Source of the DNA: Harmothoe impar
Taxonomy: Eukaryota > Annelida > Polychaeta > Phyllodocida > Polynoidae
Direction of reading: 5' to 3'
Length of the DNA: 64,000 nucleotides
NCBI GenBank assembly: GCA_947462335.1
Contig: OX381718.1
Location: forward strand, 41,756,976-41,820,975
Below the pieces are notes generated by a model. The model was not told where the DNA came from and did no database searches. It saw only the letters and a list, made by a program, of their open reading frames with translations. The position numbers and the translations under genes were made by a program. This document shows positions 1-12,820 of the stretch, piece after piece. The stretch's first letter is position 1. Every line of letters begins with the position of its first letter.

Positions 1-1880
1 CTCCTGAGAGTTTCTCATCACCGAGCCGTGAGAAATATGACAGGGCACTTTTTTCACTGTTTATGCTTGGAGTAGCCATATAGTACAGCATGCTAGCTGG
101 CCTGCCACTAGCCCTACCAACCCCCAATACGCCACCTACCCCCCCCCCCCTCTCCTCCCCACCATATTCTACTTTTATCTATCCACCACTCCTGACTGCA
201 TGCCAGCATTCCTGACTTTATCTTCCAGGTAGAATAAGCAGTGTCAGGCTGGAACGTACACCAACGAATAAAGGATATTCTATGACCTCTGTCCTGACCA
301 GAGCTAGGATACAGTCCTGCCCTGACCCCCGCCACATCTAGCTAAGGGCCCTGCTGGTACAAATGCATTGTCATCATCTTGTTGCTGGTAGCAATAAACG
401 TGCGGGAAACCAGCTATGAATTCAGGAGCGAAATTAGGGGGGAGGCGGACCCGGCGTACGCCCCCAACACACTTTTGACCTAACATGTTGGTCTTTATTA
501 ATGTAATTTTAATGCATTTTTTTACCAACTGCACCCCCCCCCCCTCCACATACACACACCCTTTTCCATATTCTGGGTTTCCCTCTGGTCAGTGTCGGAT
601 CCAAGATGTGACAGCGGCCACTGAGAGATGCCACTGGAAAGGAAATGTCTAGGGAATGCAATCATGAAACCGACTACAAAATGGTTACGGTGGAAGCAAG
701 TCCCTGCACACCCGCAACATACTCTAGTGGATGACCGGTGCATCATGTACATATCCCACCCATAGACTACCTGAGTCACCTAACTCACGGTACATGCATC
801 AGGGTGTAAGTTACCATAATGTAGTTGGGTTTAAGTCGCCATGTGACGGGTTTAAGTCGCCCAGTGACGCCCAGTATGTCGCACCAAGACGGCTTGTGAT
901 GTTTACTGCCAGGACAGGTACTTGTACACGGGAGGGGGGGGGGGGGGGGGGGGAGGTGGGTGGTGGGGGCAACTCTTTGTCGTTACGATGCATGAATGGG
1001 AGTACAGAGGGGTCCAACCCTGAGGTCGGAAAGTCGCTGAAATAAAGGGTCCCAGGTCACAAAGTCGGTTTTTGGGGGACCAAAATGCCTGCCTTCAATT
1101 TTGTTCAAAAGTTGGAAATTCGCTAAGATTAATGTGCCAGGTCGCTAGGTCACCTGGAAAACTGCTCAGGTCGCCAGGACCCCTCTGCAGTCACATGAAT
1201 GTAACCCTTGTGAGTCATTGAAGGGTTGTATCGTTGCATGCATCTCATGCCGACCTATTATAAACGTTTAATCGGTAGTGCATTGATTGTGCCCTTTGTA
1301 AATATAAAGCCAGGGCTACATTCATATAATTTAAAGCAATACACAGCCTTTAAAGGTGTAAGGACCTTCACCTAGTGGTTCAATAATGTACACTTTGAAA
1401 GAAAGTAGCAAATAACCTGAGGTGACAAATTTACACACACACAGGTGTGTTAATATACAAGATTAGCGCTATACATGCCTATAACCTTTTGTAGAGTGGG
1501 GAAAGGGGTGCTGTATATCGCCACAGGCCCGGTCGTAAAGTTCACCTGTGACTCATTATGCCCTATGTGTTTTAGATATATACAAGAACCATATAAACCT
1601 TGGTGTGTCTTTGACCTATACATTTTATTCCCGGAACTGCACATCTGTTGACGGGCATGTCTGGTCGACCTTCATTCCGTGTTTATGGTTGGTTGTTGAG
1701 GGAAGGCAGGAGTTTTCAGGTTTACATCTGACATCACCTCTGTATTTAGTGCTGCTGTGTTTTGGTGTGTATTTTCTCCTGTGACACCAGGTTGGTATCT
1801 GTGTGTTGTCCTGCATTTTATGCCCCCGTATATTATATATAACAATAAAGCATGGTCGTTTACTTTTCTAAATTTCTCAT
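1..1880. other. Gene-free stretch with poly-C/G runs and an AGGTCGC-type repeat
   Basis: No coding exon is recognised here. Long C runs occur near 130-150 and 533-545, and a G run near 932-952. Between about 825 and 1190 short phrases of the type TTTAAGTCGCC, CCAGGTCGC and GTCACCTGGAAAAC recur. A related stretch (CCAGGTCGCCTGGAAAAC) is found at about 61,985-62,010, so this is probably a dispersed repeat. Open frames here are short and of low complexity. Confidence 0.5.
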
Positions 1881-2093
1881 ACACATTCTTCTGTGTCCCT
1901 CTGTCGTTGTCTCTTTCAGTTCATTATGTGTATCTGACTATCTGGCTCCTGGTCTTTCTGTCCCCTAGCCATAGTCTCTATCTCTCTGTCTCTTTCTGTC
2001 TATCTGCCGATCTCTGTCCCTCTGTACCCCCGTCTCTGTCTCTCTGTCTCCTTCTCTCTGCCTGTCTCTGTCTCTTTCTGTGTGTGTGTGTGT

Positions 2094-2157
<64 letters not shown>

Positions 2158-2266
2158 TTCTCTATCTCCGTCTCTCTGTGTCTCTGTCTCTGTCTCTTTC
2201 TCTTTCTGTCTGTCTGTCTGTCTGCCTGTCTGTCTCTCTGTCTGTCTGTCTCTGTCTCTGTCTCTG

Positions 2267-2306
<40 letters not shown>

Positions 2307-2440
2307 CCTCCCCCTCTCTCGCTCTTTCTCTCTCTCCCTTTTTCTCTTTCTATCTTTCTCTATGCCTCTGTCTGTATGTATGCCGTGCTGTCTGTCTGTC
2401 TGTCTGGCTCTGTCTCTGTGTGCCATTTAGACCAATACAA
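1881..2440. repeat. CT-rich microsatellite, (TC)n with TCTG and TCTCTG variants
   Basis: About 560 bases are almost pure pyrimidine on the plus strand, with blocks of pure (TC)n near 2098-2146 and 2270-2303, a (GT)n block near 2081-2096, and (TCTG)n near 2205-2250. The long open frames across it encode only Leu/Ser/Cys/Val low-complexity peptide and are not genes. Confidence 0.95.
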
Positions 2441-2691
2441 ACGAACAGTTGTTTGGGCTCGTTAAAATCGACTCCCGGGGAAGCCACGCAGGAAGGAATC
2501 AGAATCAAAAACACAATACATGATTTGGATCAAAAGCACACATTTTTCTCTTGCTTGTTGGTGATCCGCCCCTCCCAGTGACCTCCCCCTTTGATGTGAA
2601 AGGCGGAAAATTAGACTTTTTAATCAGGGATGTGGATTTGTATTAGAGTCCATCCAGTATTACCTGCCAATGAGACTGTGAATAAGTATGG

Positions 2692-2919
2692 TTAACCCTT
2701 TAAGGTCCGCATGGTATTTTAAGGAACTTTGTCATGTGTTGCAATGATGCATAAATGTAGCCCTCCATGGCGTGTAACTCACCATGGCTGCATGAATGTA
2801 TCATGTCGACCATTTGGAAGTGTATCAACCAAACAGGGCCGGGATGCTCGGTGAGTTACTCGCCAGGGCAGTATTCATTCAGCAAAGCGATAAAGAACAT
2901 TTTACATTAAAAGGGTTAA
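2692..2919. mobile_element. MITE-like element, TTAACCCTTTAAGG family
   Basis: Starts TTAACCCTTTAAGG and ends with the inverted form AAAAGGGTTAA. The interior carries the phrases 'catgaatgta' and 'gtgagttactcgcc' that mark this family throughout the window. The TTAA ends suggest a TTAA-targeting (piggyBac/Kolobok-like) non-autonomous element; this is inference, because no transposase is present. Confidence 0.6.
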
Positions 2920-3620
2920 AAATAAAAGGATTGTGAAGCAGTGACGTGTATGAAGCTCTCTTTGGGAGCTCTAGGATGTTTATGTGTATAGGAATGTCAC
3001 AATATAATAGTGACTATAATATTGATATGACAAGTCTCTGTATCCGGTACAGAGTTGGGTAAATAGTGCCAATATTATTGTAATACTGGAATCTAGGCCC
3101 TGTCCTCTGTGTCTAGATGCATAATAGTACTATGTACTTGCATTGTGAATGGTTTTGGTCGTTCCACTTACTCACTCCACATGACCAGTGATATTGGATG
3201 AGTTGGATTCTTGTAGCCTTGACCAAAACTACTATAATACCTACTATTAGGACAGTATACCATCTCCAATCCTGGTATCATAATATCTAGACGCATATGT
3301 TATCAAAGTCTATATCATGACTTGTGTGCTACTGTACTTGTATGGTACCTGACTTCTCATTGGTGTGTACCAATGCACTGGTACTGTAACTCTTCCTTTT
3401 GCCTTTCCCAGAATTATTATGATACATATACACACCTATATCATAACCCCCTTTCAAAGCACTATAATGTCCAAATTCACAAACCTGTGGTCTCTACTGT
3501 TACAGTCTGTTGACATATAATACACAGGCCTTAGGCATTACTCCAATACTGCTAGCTTTAGCTGTAAATGGCGACGCTGATGATGGTAAACTGCCAATCA
3601 ATGGCAATCTGCTCTGCCAT

Positions 3621-3877
3621 TTAACCATTTGAAGACAACATACTGCTATATTATGTAGTACTCCCTTTGTAGTCATGATGCATGACTGTAGCCCTGGTGA
3701 GTAGGTGTCCAGTGCTGCATGCATGCATCATGCCGAGCCTAATGGGTTGGTACACTCCCAAAGGGTCGGCATTATGCACAAATGCATCATCGCTCGAGCT
3801 ACTGCCTGGGACTCCGTTTGTGCATCATGGCGACACCTATTGTATCAAGGCAACATATGCCGTCCTTAATGGGTTGA
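3621..3877. mobile_element. Degenerate TTAACC-family element
   Basis: Bounded by TTAACCATTTGAAG and CGTCCTTAATGGGTTGAA. The interior has 'catgatgcatgactgtagccctgg', 'gcatgcatcatgccgacc'-like phrases and a palindromic middle shared with the copies near 14.4, 20.8, 50.2 and 52 kb. Confidence 0.5.
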
Positions 3878-4494
3878 AACGTATCCTATAGTTACTCTGA
3901 TGACGTATGTTACATCATCGCACTCATCCTTAGTAATACGTCATCGGTAGGCTAACATACACATGTAAGTGGATATAGAGAGGGTAGGTGCGTAATGCTA
4001 TATCATTACGCGCTCTTCAGGACCATAATACTGTAATAGAATATAAATAATACAATAAGGCTCTACTGTTGGTGGTCCTATACTAATGTACCGGTAGATG
4101 GGGTTTTATATAGGTAGAGATGCACTGCGCATGAGCACTGTTGTCCTACTGTTACATAAACCTACATGGTAAATATGTATCTATAATGTAACTCTGATAC
4201 ATATACATGTAGATGTATTGTCAGTATGGAGCTTTCTTCTATTTTTAATGATAAATAATTTTATTAGGCTATGCTGGAGACTCTACTATTCCTGGTATAT
4301 CTAAATGTTCCTCCCACATCAGGAACACTACTTGTACTATTCCCTATATACCTCACCGTTTTTGGCCACAATTTACGTTTTTTCTAATATAAGATTTGGT
4401 CCAAAATTTGGAGAGGAAGAATTTTTCCAATAGCGCCCCCCCCCCTTGAAAATCCTAAATTCCCCCACTGGATAAGTCCCTGCATCTGAAATCT

Positions 4495-4842
4495 TTAACC
4501 CTTTCCCTGCTGGCATTGAAAAATGTCATTTGGGACTTAACCACCGGCCCTATGCCATGGAAATATGCAAATTGCAAGTATCTGCTCCCTGGGAGAGTGG
4601 GTAAGGAGTAAAATGACTTGTACTTGAGACAGAATTTACACATTTTTGACAAGGGGATGTTGTATTCATGTTAAATATTTTTGGATTCATTCAAATATTC
4701 TTATTCTTTGTTTCATAGCAGGAGCTGTAACTTAGTGGTATTGCTGCCCTAGAGTAGCAATTTTGCTGCCCTATGGCAGCAGCGGTTTTTCAAGCGTATT
4801 TTAAATGCTGCCCAGAGGCAGCAGCGGCCCTTAAAGGGTTAA
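4495..4842 (-). mobile_element. 348-bp MITE with TTAACCCTTT ends and GCAGCAG-rich end
   Basis: Begins TTAACCCTTTCCCTGCTGG and ends GGCCCTTAAAGGGTTAA. The whole element is closely matched, in opposite orientation, by 55,851-56,196, so the copies share one consensus and one size. It contains three variations of 'gctgccctatggcagc'. The family is distinct from the 'gcatgaatgcagccctgg' elements but has the same outer ends. Confidence 0.75.
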
Positions 4843-5059
4843 TGACACACATATAATAACAACTCAAAATCTCACCAAATTGGGAGATGAATTTCGAGGA
4901 ATAACCCTTTCACACCGACCTTATGTACATAAAACAATATATATATATATATATATGATACACGGTCTGGGGCATGATGCAAACAGGATATACAGGAACT
5001 TTTCTCCCTCCTCCTGTATGAATAAAATCTTTTTATTTTAATTTTTAAACTCCACTCAC

Positions 5060-5542
5060 CATATACATCTGTTGGGAGCTGAGGTAACTCGGCATCATCC
5101 ACTTATGTGCAGGGCTCTGTGTGGCCGGGGAGCCGGCAGCAGCGGCCGCAGCCAGGGCTAGGGCCGAGGGGATGGTGGTCCCCGCCCCCGAGAAGGGGGC
5201 CAGGGCCTGGCACGCCCCGCCATGGGGAGCCTGCTGGGCCGCCCCTGGGTGGTGGGGGGCGGCAGACACGTAGGGGTAGTACCCCGCCCCTCCTAGCGAC
5301 CCACCTAGGGATCCCAGCGCTGAGCCCCCGAGGGAACCTCCGAGGGTGCCGCCGAGGGATCCTCCCATGCCGAGGGATCCGCCGAGGGAGCCTGCTCCGA
5401 GGGAGCCTGCCCCCAAGGAGCCCCCGAGGGTGGTGCCGAGGGATGTGCCCATGGTCCCCACCCCTCCGCCGCCGGCAGTGGCGGGGGAGACGTTGGAGGG
5501 GTACACATAGCCATTCATTGATCTCCAGAAGACCATCGACAT
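5060..5542 (-). CDS. Probable first coding exon of an unrecognised Gly/Ser/Ala-rich protein
   Basis: Reading right to left, ATG at 5542 is the first ATG after an in-frame TGA further upstream. The 161 codons end exactly at a consensus splice donor (ATATG|GTGAGT, donor bases 5059-5054), giving a phase-0 junction. The peptide starts MSMVFWRSMNGYVYPSN. Residues of roughly 25-75 are low-complexity repeats of the LGGSLG/LGAGSLG type. An alanine run and a PATQSPAHKWMMPSYL segment follow before the donor. GC content is far above the surroundings and CpG is frequent, as at a 5' end. No domain is recognisable. The composition would suit the disordered N-terminus of a nuclear or RNA-binding regulator, but that is a guess. 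Later exons would lie to the left; none was found between 1 and 5000. A (CAG)n-like tract in the 5' leader lies at about 5558-5570. Frame and donor make it a plausible exon; function unknown. Confidence 0.55.
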
Positions 5543-8330
5543 GTTGAGGCTTTTGTTGCTGCTGCTGCTATTATAGATGATACACAGATATAATCCTCAA
5601 TGATAATGTTAATCCACTAGGTCGTAAATCCACTGAGTGAATAATAGATAATCCTCTCTTGTTCCTACCTCTATGGGACCTTTAGCTATTAGAGCTGGTA
5701 CACGGGGGTGGGCGATATTAAGTGATAATCCCCCTATGTTCCTCCCAGTTACATCACCTGTCAGGGCTGGATGTAGGCCTGTAGGGCTGGGAGCACTGAC
5801 AGCTCAATATAGCAATTAACTCCACCAATTAAGCACTTCAATTTAGGATGCAGCGATTGGATTTGGTGATGCAATCCTGCAACTCACTTATTGTAATGCT
5901 ATCTGCTGATGGTGTAGTTACCCCCTGATATACCAACCCTGTTAGTACAATCAGTGGTGTTCGTGTACACACAAGGCTCTGCAACTATTGTGCGTACATG
6001 TAATAGTATCTGCAACGCCTGCTTACAAAAAGAGTATATCTGCTTTAGTAAGCTATAGTAGCTGCATACGACGCTGATATGGGGGTGATTGTCCCTATCT
6101 GTGTTGTCTTTGGTAAGAGGTTAGGGTATCCAGGTATATATATATATCTGTCCACACCAGGTTGATGGAGAGGGCACAGGTGGTGTTATAATTGATAATC
6201 CTCTGGTGTGTAATTATCCAGGTATTGGGGTTGTTCCCATTAAACCACTTTAGGTGCAAACACACTGGTCACCAGGCAACTACTAGTAGTAACAGTGAAG
6301 CTTCAATAACAAGAATATGTCAATAATAGTAGTTATAGTAGTAGCAATCACCACTAAAATCTTCATAAAGTACAGTACACCTGTCTCTATAGTATTAGTT
6401 GTTTTGATACCTATAATCCTGGGTATGGAAGGTGATACTAATAGTTCAACACTTAATAGTGCCAAAATCCAGGTATATCAGGTGTAAATGACTTCAGCAG
6501 AAACAGTCCACTTTGAGGTGTAATAAGTAGATGGGTTCATCCAGTGTAAGTGACTATCATTGATGTTATATCTAGTATATACCCTTATAGTCCTAGAAGA
6601 GTGAGTTAGTCCCTTTCTGCTCACGCTACATTCTGAGTCGCTCCTCCTCTGTCAGTACATCCTCCTTGATATATCCTGTTTGGGAGCTGCTGTCCGTCCC
6701 CTCTCTCACTGACTACTGAGAGATGTGTCCTGCTCCCTGACTCCCTCACAACTGGCACCCGTCCCACCACGTGGTCTCAACCCCAGCTATGAGCATGCGC
6801 ACACGGGTGCTGGTACTAGCACGCCTCCTAGCGTGTGGTGAGGTGTGGGTGCACGTAGAAGGCTTCAATATGGGGGTACTATTGAGCAATGGGAGAAGTT
6901 TATGATCTTTATGATGTTAGGGGATTTTGATAGTTATTCAAAGTAGATAGAGGAATTGTGTGATCTTATCTTAAACATATGGGCATTTGATACCTTTGGC
7001 TTTTGAGTATCCCTTGGTCGTTTACACCTGTAGTATTGGAAGTAAGAGATGTCAGCAACTTTGCCTGACGAAAGAGGTTTGAGCTTTTAGTATTTTCTAA
7101 CTTTGGGTGTATACATCGTTATATTTCCAGGGCTTTGGCAATATTCATCTGTATTTGAGTAGCCCGCTATACTATAATACATGAGCAATACATATGGGTT
7201 ACTCCTTGTATTTAAGCCATCTGTTCCTTGACCACATAAATACTGCACAGGTCTGGATATAACCCACCCACTCACTCCCCTGAATGACTCGGGCCTGATG
7301 ACTGCCCTCCTCCAGTGACCCTAGCTCCAGGGCAGCAGGCAGTCGCTCCTCCCACCTCCTGTCCCTCCTACTCCCCCTACACCGTGAGCCGCTCTCCTAC
7401 ACCGTGAGCTGCTCCTCTCCCTCACGTTCCTCCAGTGGCCCAGTCTCCAGTGATGAACACGGGGACGGTTGGTACTGTCGCACTATGTCATCTGTATCCT
7501 CCCCTGTCTCATGTCTCCAGGGGGTAGTCGTCCCTCTGTGATCCTGCAGGGTGGTGTCCGTCACAGGGTGTGGATGGGGGAGGGTTACCAGGTGAGCCCC
7601 TGTGTCTAGCTCAGCCTCAGGGGTGTAGGGTGGCTATGTTTATGTCTTGTATGTTTCCTCCAGGGAGCTGTCATTAGTCAGGGCTGTCAGTAGCAGTACC
7701 TTGAGGGATGTGGTTAAGTGTAGTTATCTATTCGATGGGTGCAATCATCCAGCCCGGGTACATACATGCATGTGTACACCTGTATAGGGGTATAGGGCAT
7801 GTACTGCTGTGAGATACCTCCAGTCTCCAGTGCCTCCTCCCTTCACTCTCTGAGTCTCTCCAGGGCTGTCTCCAGGGACAGCCAGAACACACTGTATGAT
7901 GATGATGAGTGAATGCTGCTAGTACCAGTTGATAGATAAAACCCTTATCTAATCACCACACACTGATGTGCTCCCTAACCCTTATTAGTATCTCTACCTG
8001 CACACTGAAGGTTATACTCCAGTAGGTTGGCACTATTAAGGTATAGCCCCTGGAGTCCTCCTGCTGCTGCTGTACAGAGGAGGGTGGCAGAGGGTAGCAA
8101 ACAGTACCTCCTCCAGTAGCTACACACTGCCTCCTACACGTGCTGGCTCGGCGTCTGAGAGCCGACTGAGGAGCGTCTCCGCTCCGTTCCCCCTCCCCCC
8201 TCCTCCAGGTGATGGTGGTGCTGGTGGTGGTGCTGGTGGTGCTCAGGAGGGGGAGGTGGAGGTGGTGGTGGTGGTGGGTGTAGAGTTGCTCAGGGCTTGG
8301 ATCCTGACAGTCTAAATTGGCCAATGAGAA
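5543..8330 (-). promoter_or_regulatory. GC-elevated upstream region of the 5,060-5,542 exon
   Basis: This stretch lies 5' of the minus-strand exon and has no convincing coding frame. It has patches richer in G+C and CpG (about 6600-6860, 7280-7660, 8040-8300). An NRF1-like GCATGCGC motif lies at about 6793-6800. A duplicated 'acaccgtgagc' occurs at 7380-7409. Promoter use is inferred from position and composition only. Confidence 0.35.
8208..8282. repeat. GGT/GCT trinucleotide repeat
   Basis: A run of GGTGGTGCTGGTGGT-type triplets followed by GGAGGTGGTGGT. It produces a His/Thr-rich open frame on the minus strand, which I treat as low complexity rather than a gene. Confidence 0.8.
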
Positions 8331-9440
8331 GGGAGTCCATGTACACTAAGTCTATGTAAAGGATAGACTCCTGTACAAAGGTATATGGGATTTAATTACT
8401 AAGCATTGGCCATAGCACGGATGTCTATAACATGAAAGGCAGAATATCACTAGATATGTGGGCTATAGATGCCCTCAAATCCAGCCCCGCCATTGGCCAA
8501 TTCAGTATACAATGTTTTTATTCCTGTAGATAGCTAGCAATAGCTTTATTGCTTGATTCTAAGTCGAATAGACCTTATATCAATCCGTGGCCTACAGTGT
8601 AGACAAGATTAGACAACCCCCTTACGAATCGGTGTCTACATCATGTAGACCCCTCACACAAGGGTAGATCCTAAAGTTAGAACAATGTCCCTGATCCATG
8701 TTTAGACCAAAGGGATGGGGGATATATTCTTAGTGAAGACACATCTTTGGTAGTACCAACTGGAATTAGGAGTCACGTGTAATGTCATTTTATATCAGTA
8801 GTTGGGTAAATCCTCTCAGACTCACATCAGCAGCCAATGGAACAGGTGAGCACCTTTCATCTTAAGTTATTCGGACTTGTCTTAAAAAAACAGTGTGAAA
8901 TTATTTCAACAATTGCAAGACCAATATGCAAACTAAGACTTAATGGATTATACCTGATACAAATGTAGATAATATAATTTCGCATTTTGGACATTGGGAA
9001 CTAGTATGGATGATATAAACACACATGGTGTGGTAATAAGAAATAGATAAATCCTCACTGATAGAAAGTTGCTTTGTCACAACCTCAAAGGGAAATTTGC
9101 CAATGGATTGTAATATTTTGTTCACACCTTTGCAGACTCAAGAAAGATTACTAGTGAAATGGTAGAGTTCTTCACAACATAAAGGTCCACAATGATGAAA
9201 ATGTACAATAACTTATGAAACATGAAGGGTGCTGTGGTTTGCAGCCAGTCTAGTACCACTATTGCCCGATGGTGGCAGCACCAGCTTAGGCTGGAGGCTT
9301 ACAGGGAACCAGGAGCAGACTCAGCAAGCACATCTCCAAGCACATGTCTCCTTCACTCCTATACCTTGGCTACATATCATGTCTGATATATCTCTGGTAT
9401 ATTTTTGTACTCCAAGCAGATTGTCTGCTTTCCCTCTACA
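8331..9440. other. Intergenic DNA, nothing recognised
   Basis: AT-rich unique-looking sequence. No splice-flanked coding frame, RNA gene or clear terminal inverted repeats were found. Confidence 0.4.
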
Positions 9441-9970
9441 CTGATCATCTTTAGGCTCCAGAACCTAGTCAGTCAATAGAACCTAACCTAGCTAGTCATT
9501 TTGTGGCTTCCTATACGACCAACCTTGATTAGTTAATACTGTCAGGTCAGTCTGACTAACGCCCCTTAGTCTTTTCTATTTCAATCAGCCTCATGCTCAG
9601 TCTCAGGCCCGACTCTATAATAATAGAGTCTGGGCAAACTCATATAAAAAGCTTGTTTGACTAATTTGTCTTCAGCAGTTGACCAATCAAATCCTGTACA
9701 CCAATTCCTGTGCACAGCCTGACAGGAAGTAACATATCTAAATATAGCAGTTCCACCAGTCCTATTTGGAGCTCTTGTGGTGGAAAAAGGTACTGGTTCA
9801 GCGAGTCTGCCTTGTGCTAAGTCCTTTTGGGTAAGGCAGTACTAGTATGTTGTTTTGCCTCAGTCATTCTTGAATAGCTCTTCATGCCTGACCAATATCC
9901 CTATGACTAACCTGGGTTAGCCACTACAGACTAAGGGTTGGAGCATTAAGATTTTCTCTGTAGACTGCAT
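9441..9970. repeat. Dispersed repeat rich in GTTAGTC/GACTAAC words (copy 1)
   Basis: Starts near 'ctttaggctccagaacc' and ends near 'cagactaagggttggagca'. The same order of phrases recurs at 13,976-14,282. The repeated 'ccaacct.ggttag' words resemble those inside the TA-flanked element at 19,428-19,786, so the families may be related. Confidence 0.55.
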
Positions 9971-12708
9971 GTTTGTCTTGACCCTTATTATCGCTCATCC
10001 CGCTAGATGGCACCAAAGGATGGCGATATAAGCTGGTACCTCTTTGGTTCTTCTAGTTGGATATCCTTTTGATGTGGATGTCTCTCCCTGTACTGGACAT
10101 TTGTTACTGAAACCCACATTTATTGTATTTTTAGGGATTTTAGCATGCTTAGATCCTCTGTGCACGATGCCTGTCAGCTATATGAGGCATCAGGTATTAG
10201 ACTAGTGGTTTCTTGTCCATCCAGCAGAGTGGTGTTGGTGTGTACAGTCTACACATAACCTCCATCATTCTATTGGGCCATTACTTTTGTAAGTGATGCT
10301 TGGCCATTGATCATTGCCTACTCATAATTATTAGTAGATATTTCTGGGAAAACATTTAGGATTGGAGGTTCAAGGTATATCTCCAACCCTTCAGCCAATC
10401 AGCAACTCGCTAAGTAACTCATCACAGAGCAGCTTACTAAATAGCTTAATGAAACTGTGATGTGCGCCATGTAAAGTGTTGTTAACAAGTCTAACATACA
10501 TTCGCAGAAATTCCCACTTTCTCGCCAGGATTTCCTTATTGCATTATGATTATTTCCTGCCGTTTATCAACCAGGACATGGCATTATCTCATACATGTAT
10601 TCAGGCCCATGTATTTCGGAAGGTCCACAAAAATCATCAACGGCTTTCTGCTTTCCACAAATTAGTGCAGATGCGCATACAAATTCTGGTCACTTCCCAT
10701 TGCGACTGATCTTTTAGTGATTAAGAACCATCTCAAGACCCCTCTAACCCTAGCACTTATAAATACGAGAAGGTCACGTATATGAAACCTGGTGCTTAAA
10801 AGCGACTGTATACAGTATGCAAATTAGATAACTATCAATAATATCATAATTTCGGGATGATGAACTAGCCATTGGCTTAAAATTGCTCACAGTCAAAGGT
10901 CAGTATCAAAAATTGTTGAAAGGACTTGTAGCTCCGTGGGAACTTTGAAGGTCCTGAAGCTATAAGCTGACCTCAGCAGTCGCCAGCAAAGCTATTTGAA
11001 AGCTTTTTCGTCAGGAAGAACAAACATCATACACTGACCTCGGTGGCCTTAAGAATATCCAACAATTTTATGTTTTCCTAGTTATTGGAGAAATCAGCTA
11101 GTTGTATCCTGGTCAGCTGTGAGTCAATGTGGAGATTCACGACTCATTCCTCGTACCTCCAAGGTGTTTTTGGAGAGTTGGCATATATGATTATGAAAGG
11201 AGTAACACCCCCTTCCCCACCGCTCTTTGTATATTATAATGACAACTCCCTAATTTCACATTGCTTTATACCAATCCCCCTCGCCAAGAAATGGATGATA
11301 TTAGTATCTCTGTGGCTCTACTATTATCTGCAACCAGAGCCTTTCAGACCTCTTTCATCTACTATAGTCCCCTCTCATGGAAATAAAATGGAATTGAAAT
11401 TTATTTTACAGATAGCTTTTCCACCATGTAGGAATTACCGCCTATAGGTATGCTCTCTTGTTGGGTACAAAAGAAAAAACTTCTCCGCAATGCTCTAGGT
11501 TTCTTTAACTATAATATAGGGCGTCTCAAAGGAATTGTCACAATTCTATGATTTTATTCATAGCCGAGGGACACATTTGAATGGTTTTAGAAAAGTATAA
11601 AAATGAAATCGGAATCAGTTAGAAAATTGATATAATGGGTACAATGTACCCTAAAATGATTACCCATATTACATTCAAGGGCATTCATACAGATCTGAAT
11701 GATATCACATTTTACAAAGACACCTTGGCCTCCCCCGCCACACCTCATTTGTTCAGCGGACAAAAGAGGATATGACACAAAAAAACGATTTTCCCATTTT
11801 TATATGATTACAAAAAGGACGTGTCTGACAGATGTTCTGGTTTATTTTTACCACGGTGAGACCTTGAGCAGACTGGCAGAGCCCCCTGGGGAGAGCGTTT
11901 GGCACTACACACGGCCGACCCCAGGCTGAGGCTTGTATTTCAAAGTGAGGCTTTCCACTTGGTCTCACTGGGAGGTGATAAAAGGGAAGTTGGTGGGGGG
12001 GGGGGGTAGGGAGAACAGCCCCCCCCCCCCCCCAAACCCGCCTCAGGATCCGTGCGCTTTATAGATAATATGATGTAGGTACTGGGATTATATATCTCTA
12101 TTTCACAAATTGTCCATTTATGTCAAGACATTCTAGTTGGGAAAGGGTCTATTTTATCTTATTTATAATGTTACATTATAATGCACCATATATTATATAT
12201 ATCATAGCAAGATACTTTGATACTTGGGAAGATCTACAGTTTTCACAAAAAAATGTTTAAGAGTCGCTAATGAAATGCAAATATGAATTACGGTTATCGA
12301 GACAATGAGACTAGTAACATGACAACTTAGTATAGGGAAACACTCAGGAATTTGAAACGATTTATTGTAGATGATGAGGGTTGGCATCCACCTCATTCCA
12401 TGGTTTCTGTCTCCATATAGAAATATTTAGAAGAGACTTTCGCATAAATGCCTCTCTTAAGTTGTTTGAGTTTCAAGAGAGTCCGACAACAAGGCTGGAC
12501 TCTCCATAATTGGTATATGGGGAGGAGTGCGAAATATATCTTGAATCTTCTTTCAGATTATTTCCTGATTCCCTGTGCATAGATCTATATACCTTCAGGC
12601 TTGTAATATAAAACAGCATATGTTCAGCTCCCAACATTTCCGTGACACAGGTATGAGCCATTACAGGGAGGACAGGGGGTATCTCCAGGTTTGCGTGTTG
12701 TCTGGAGA

Positions 12709-12820
12709 TTTGGCGGGAAAAGGCAGAGGGACGCAGCTATAGGAGCGGCATGGTGCGCACGCGTGACGCTCCTCTTACAACAAAATGTCGTCTGATGTCG
12801 CCATGTCACGTGATGTAGCG
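12709..12820 (+). promoter_or_regulatory. Candidate promoter: E2F site plus TCACGTGA E-box
   Basis: A perfect E2F-type site, TTTGGCGGGAAA, lies at 12,709-12,720. It is followed by CpG-rich sequence (GGTGCGCACGCGTGACG near 12,750) and by GTCACGTGAT at about 12,806-12,815. These elements sit in an otherwise AT-rich desert. Both motif types are well established in animal promoters. That this patch is an active promoter is inference. Confidence 0.35.

Larger units (their letters stand above)
2441..4494. other. Intergenic DNA, no gene recognised
   Basis: Only dispersed repeats are seen here, two of them listed separately. A long C run sits near 4436-4445. Confidence 0.5.

Noticed and set aside
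1757..2581. Long plus-strand open frame (274 aa)
   Set aside because: It is the translation of a CT microsatellite (Leu/Ser/Cys/Val runs) with no splice or domain support.
5107..5547. 146-aa plus-strand frame overlapping the minus-strand exon
   Set aside because: Arg/Pro/Gly-rich shadow typical of the antisense of a GC-rich coding exon; the minus frame has the better start and an exact donor.
7953..8324. 123-aa minus-strand frame with a His run
   Set aside because: Driven by the GGT/GCT repeat; no recognisable domain, and no clear exon boundary.
11085..11447. 120-aa plus-strand frame
   Set aside because: No recognisable domain and no flanking exon evidence.
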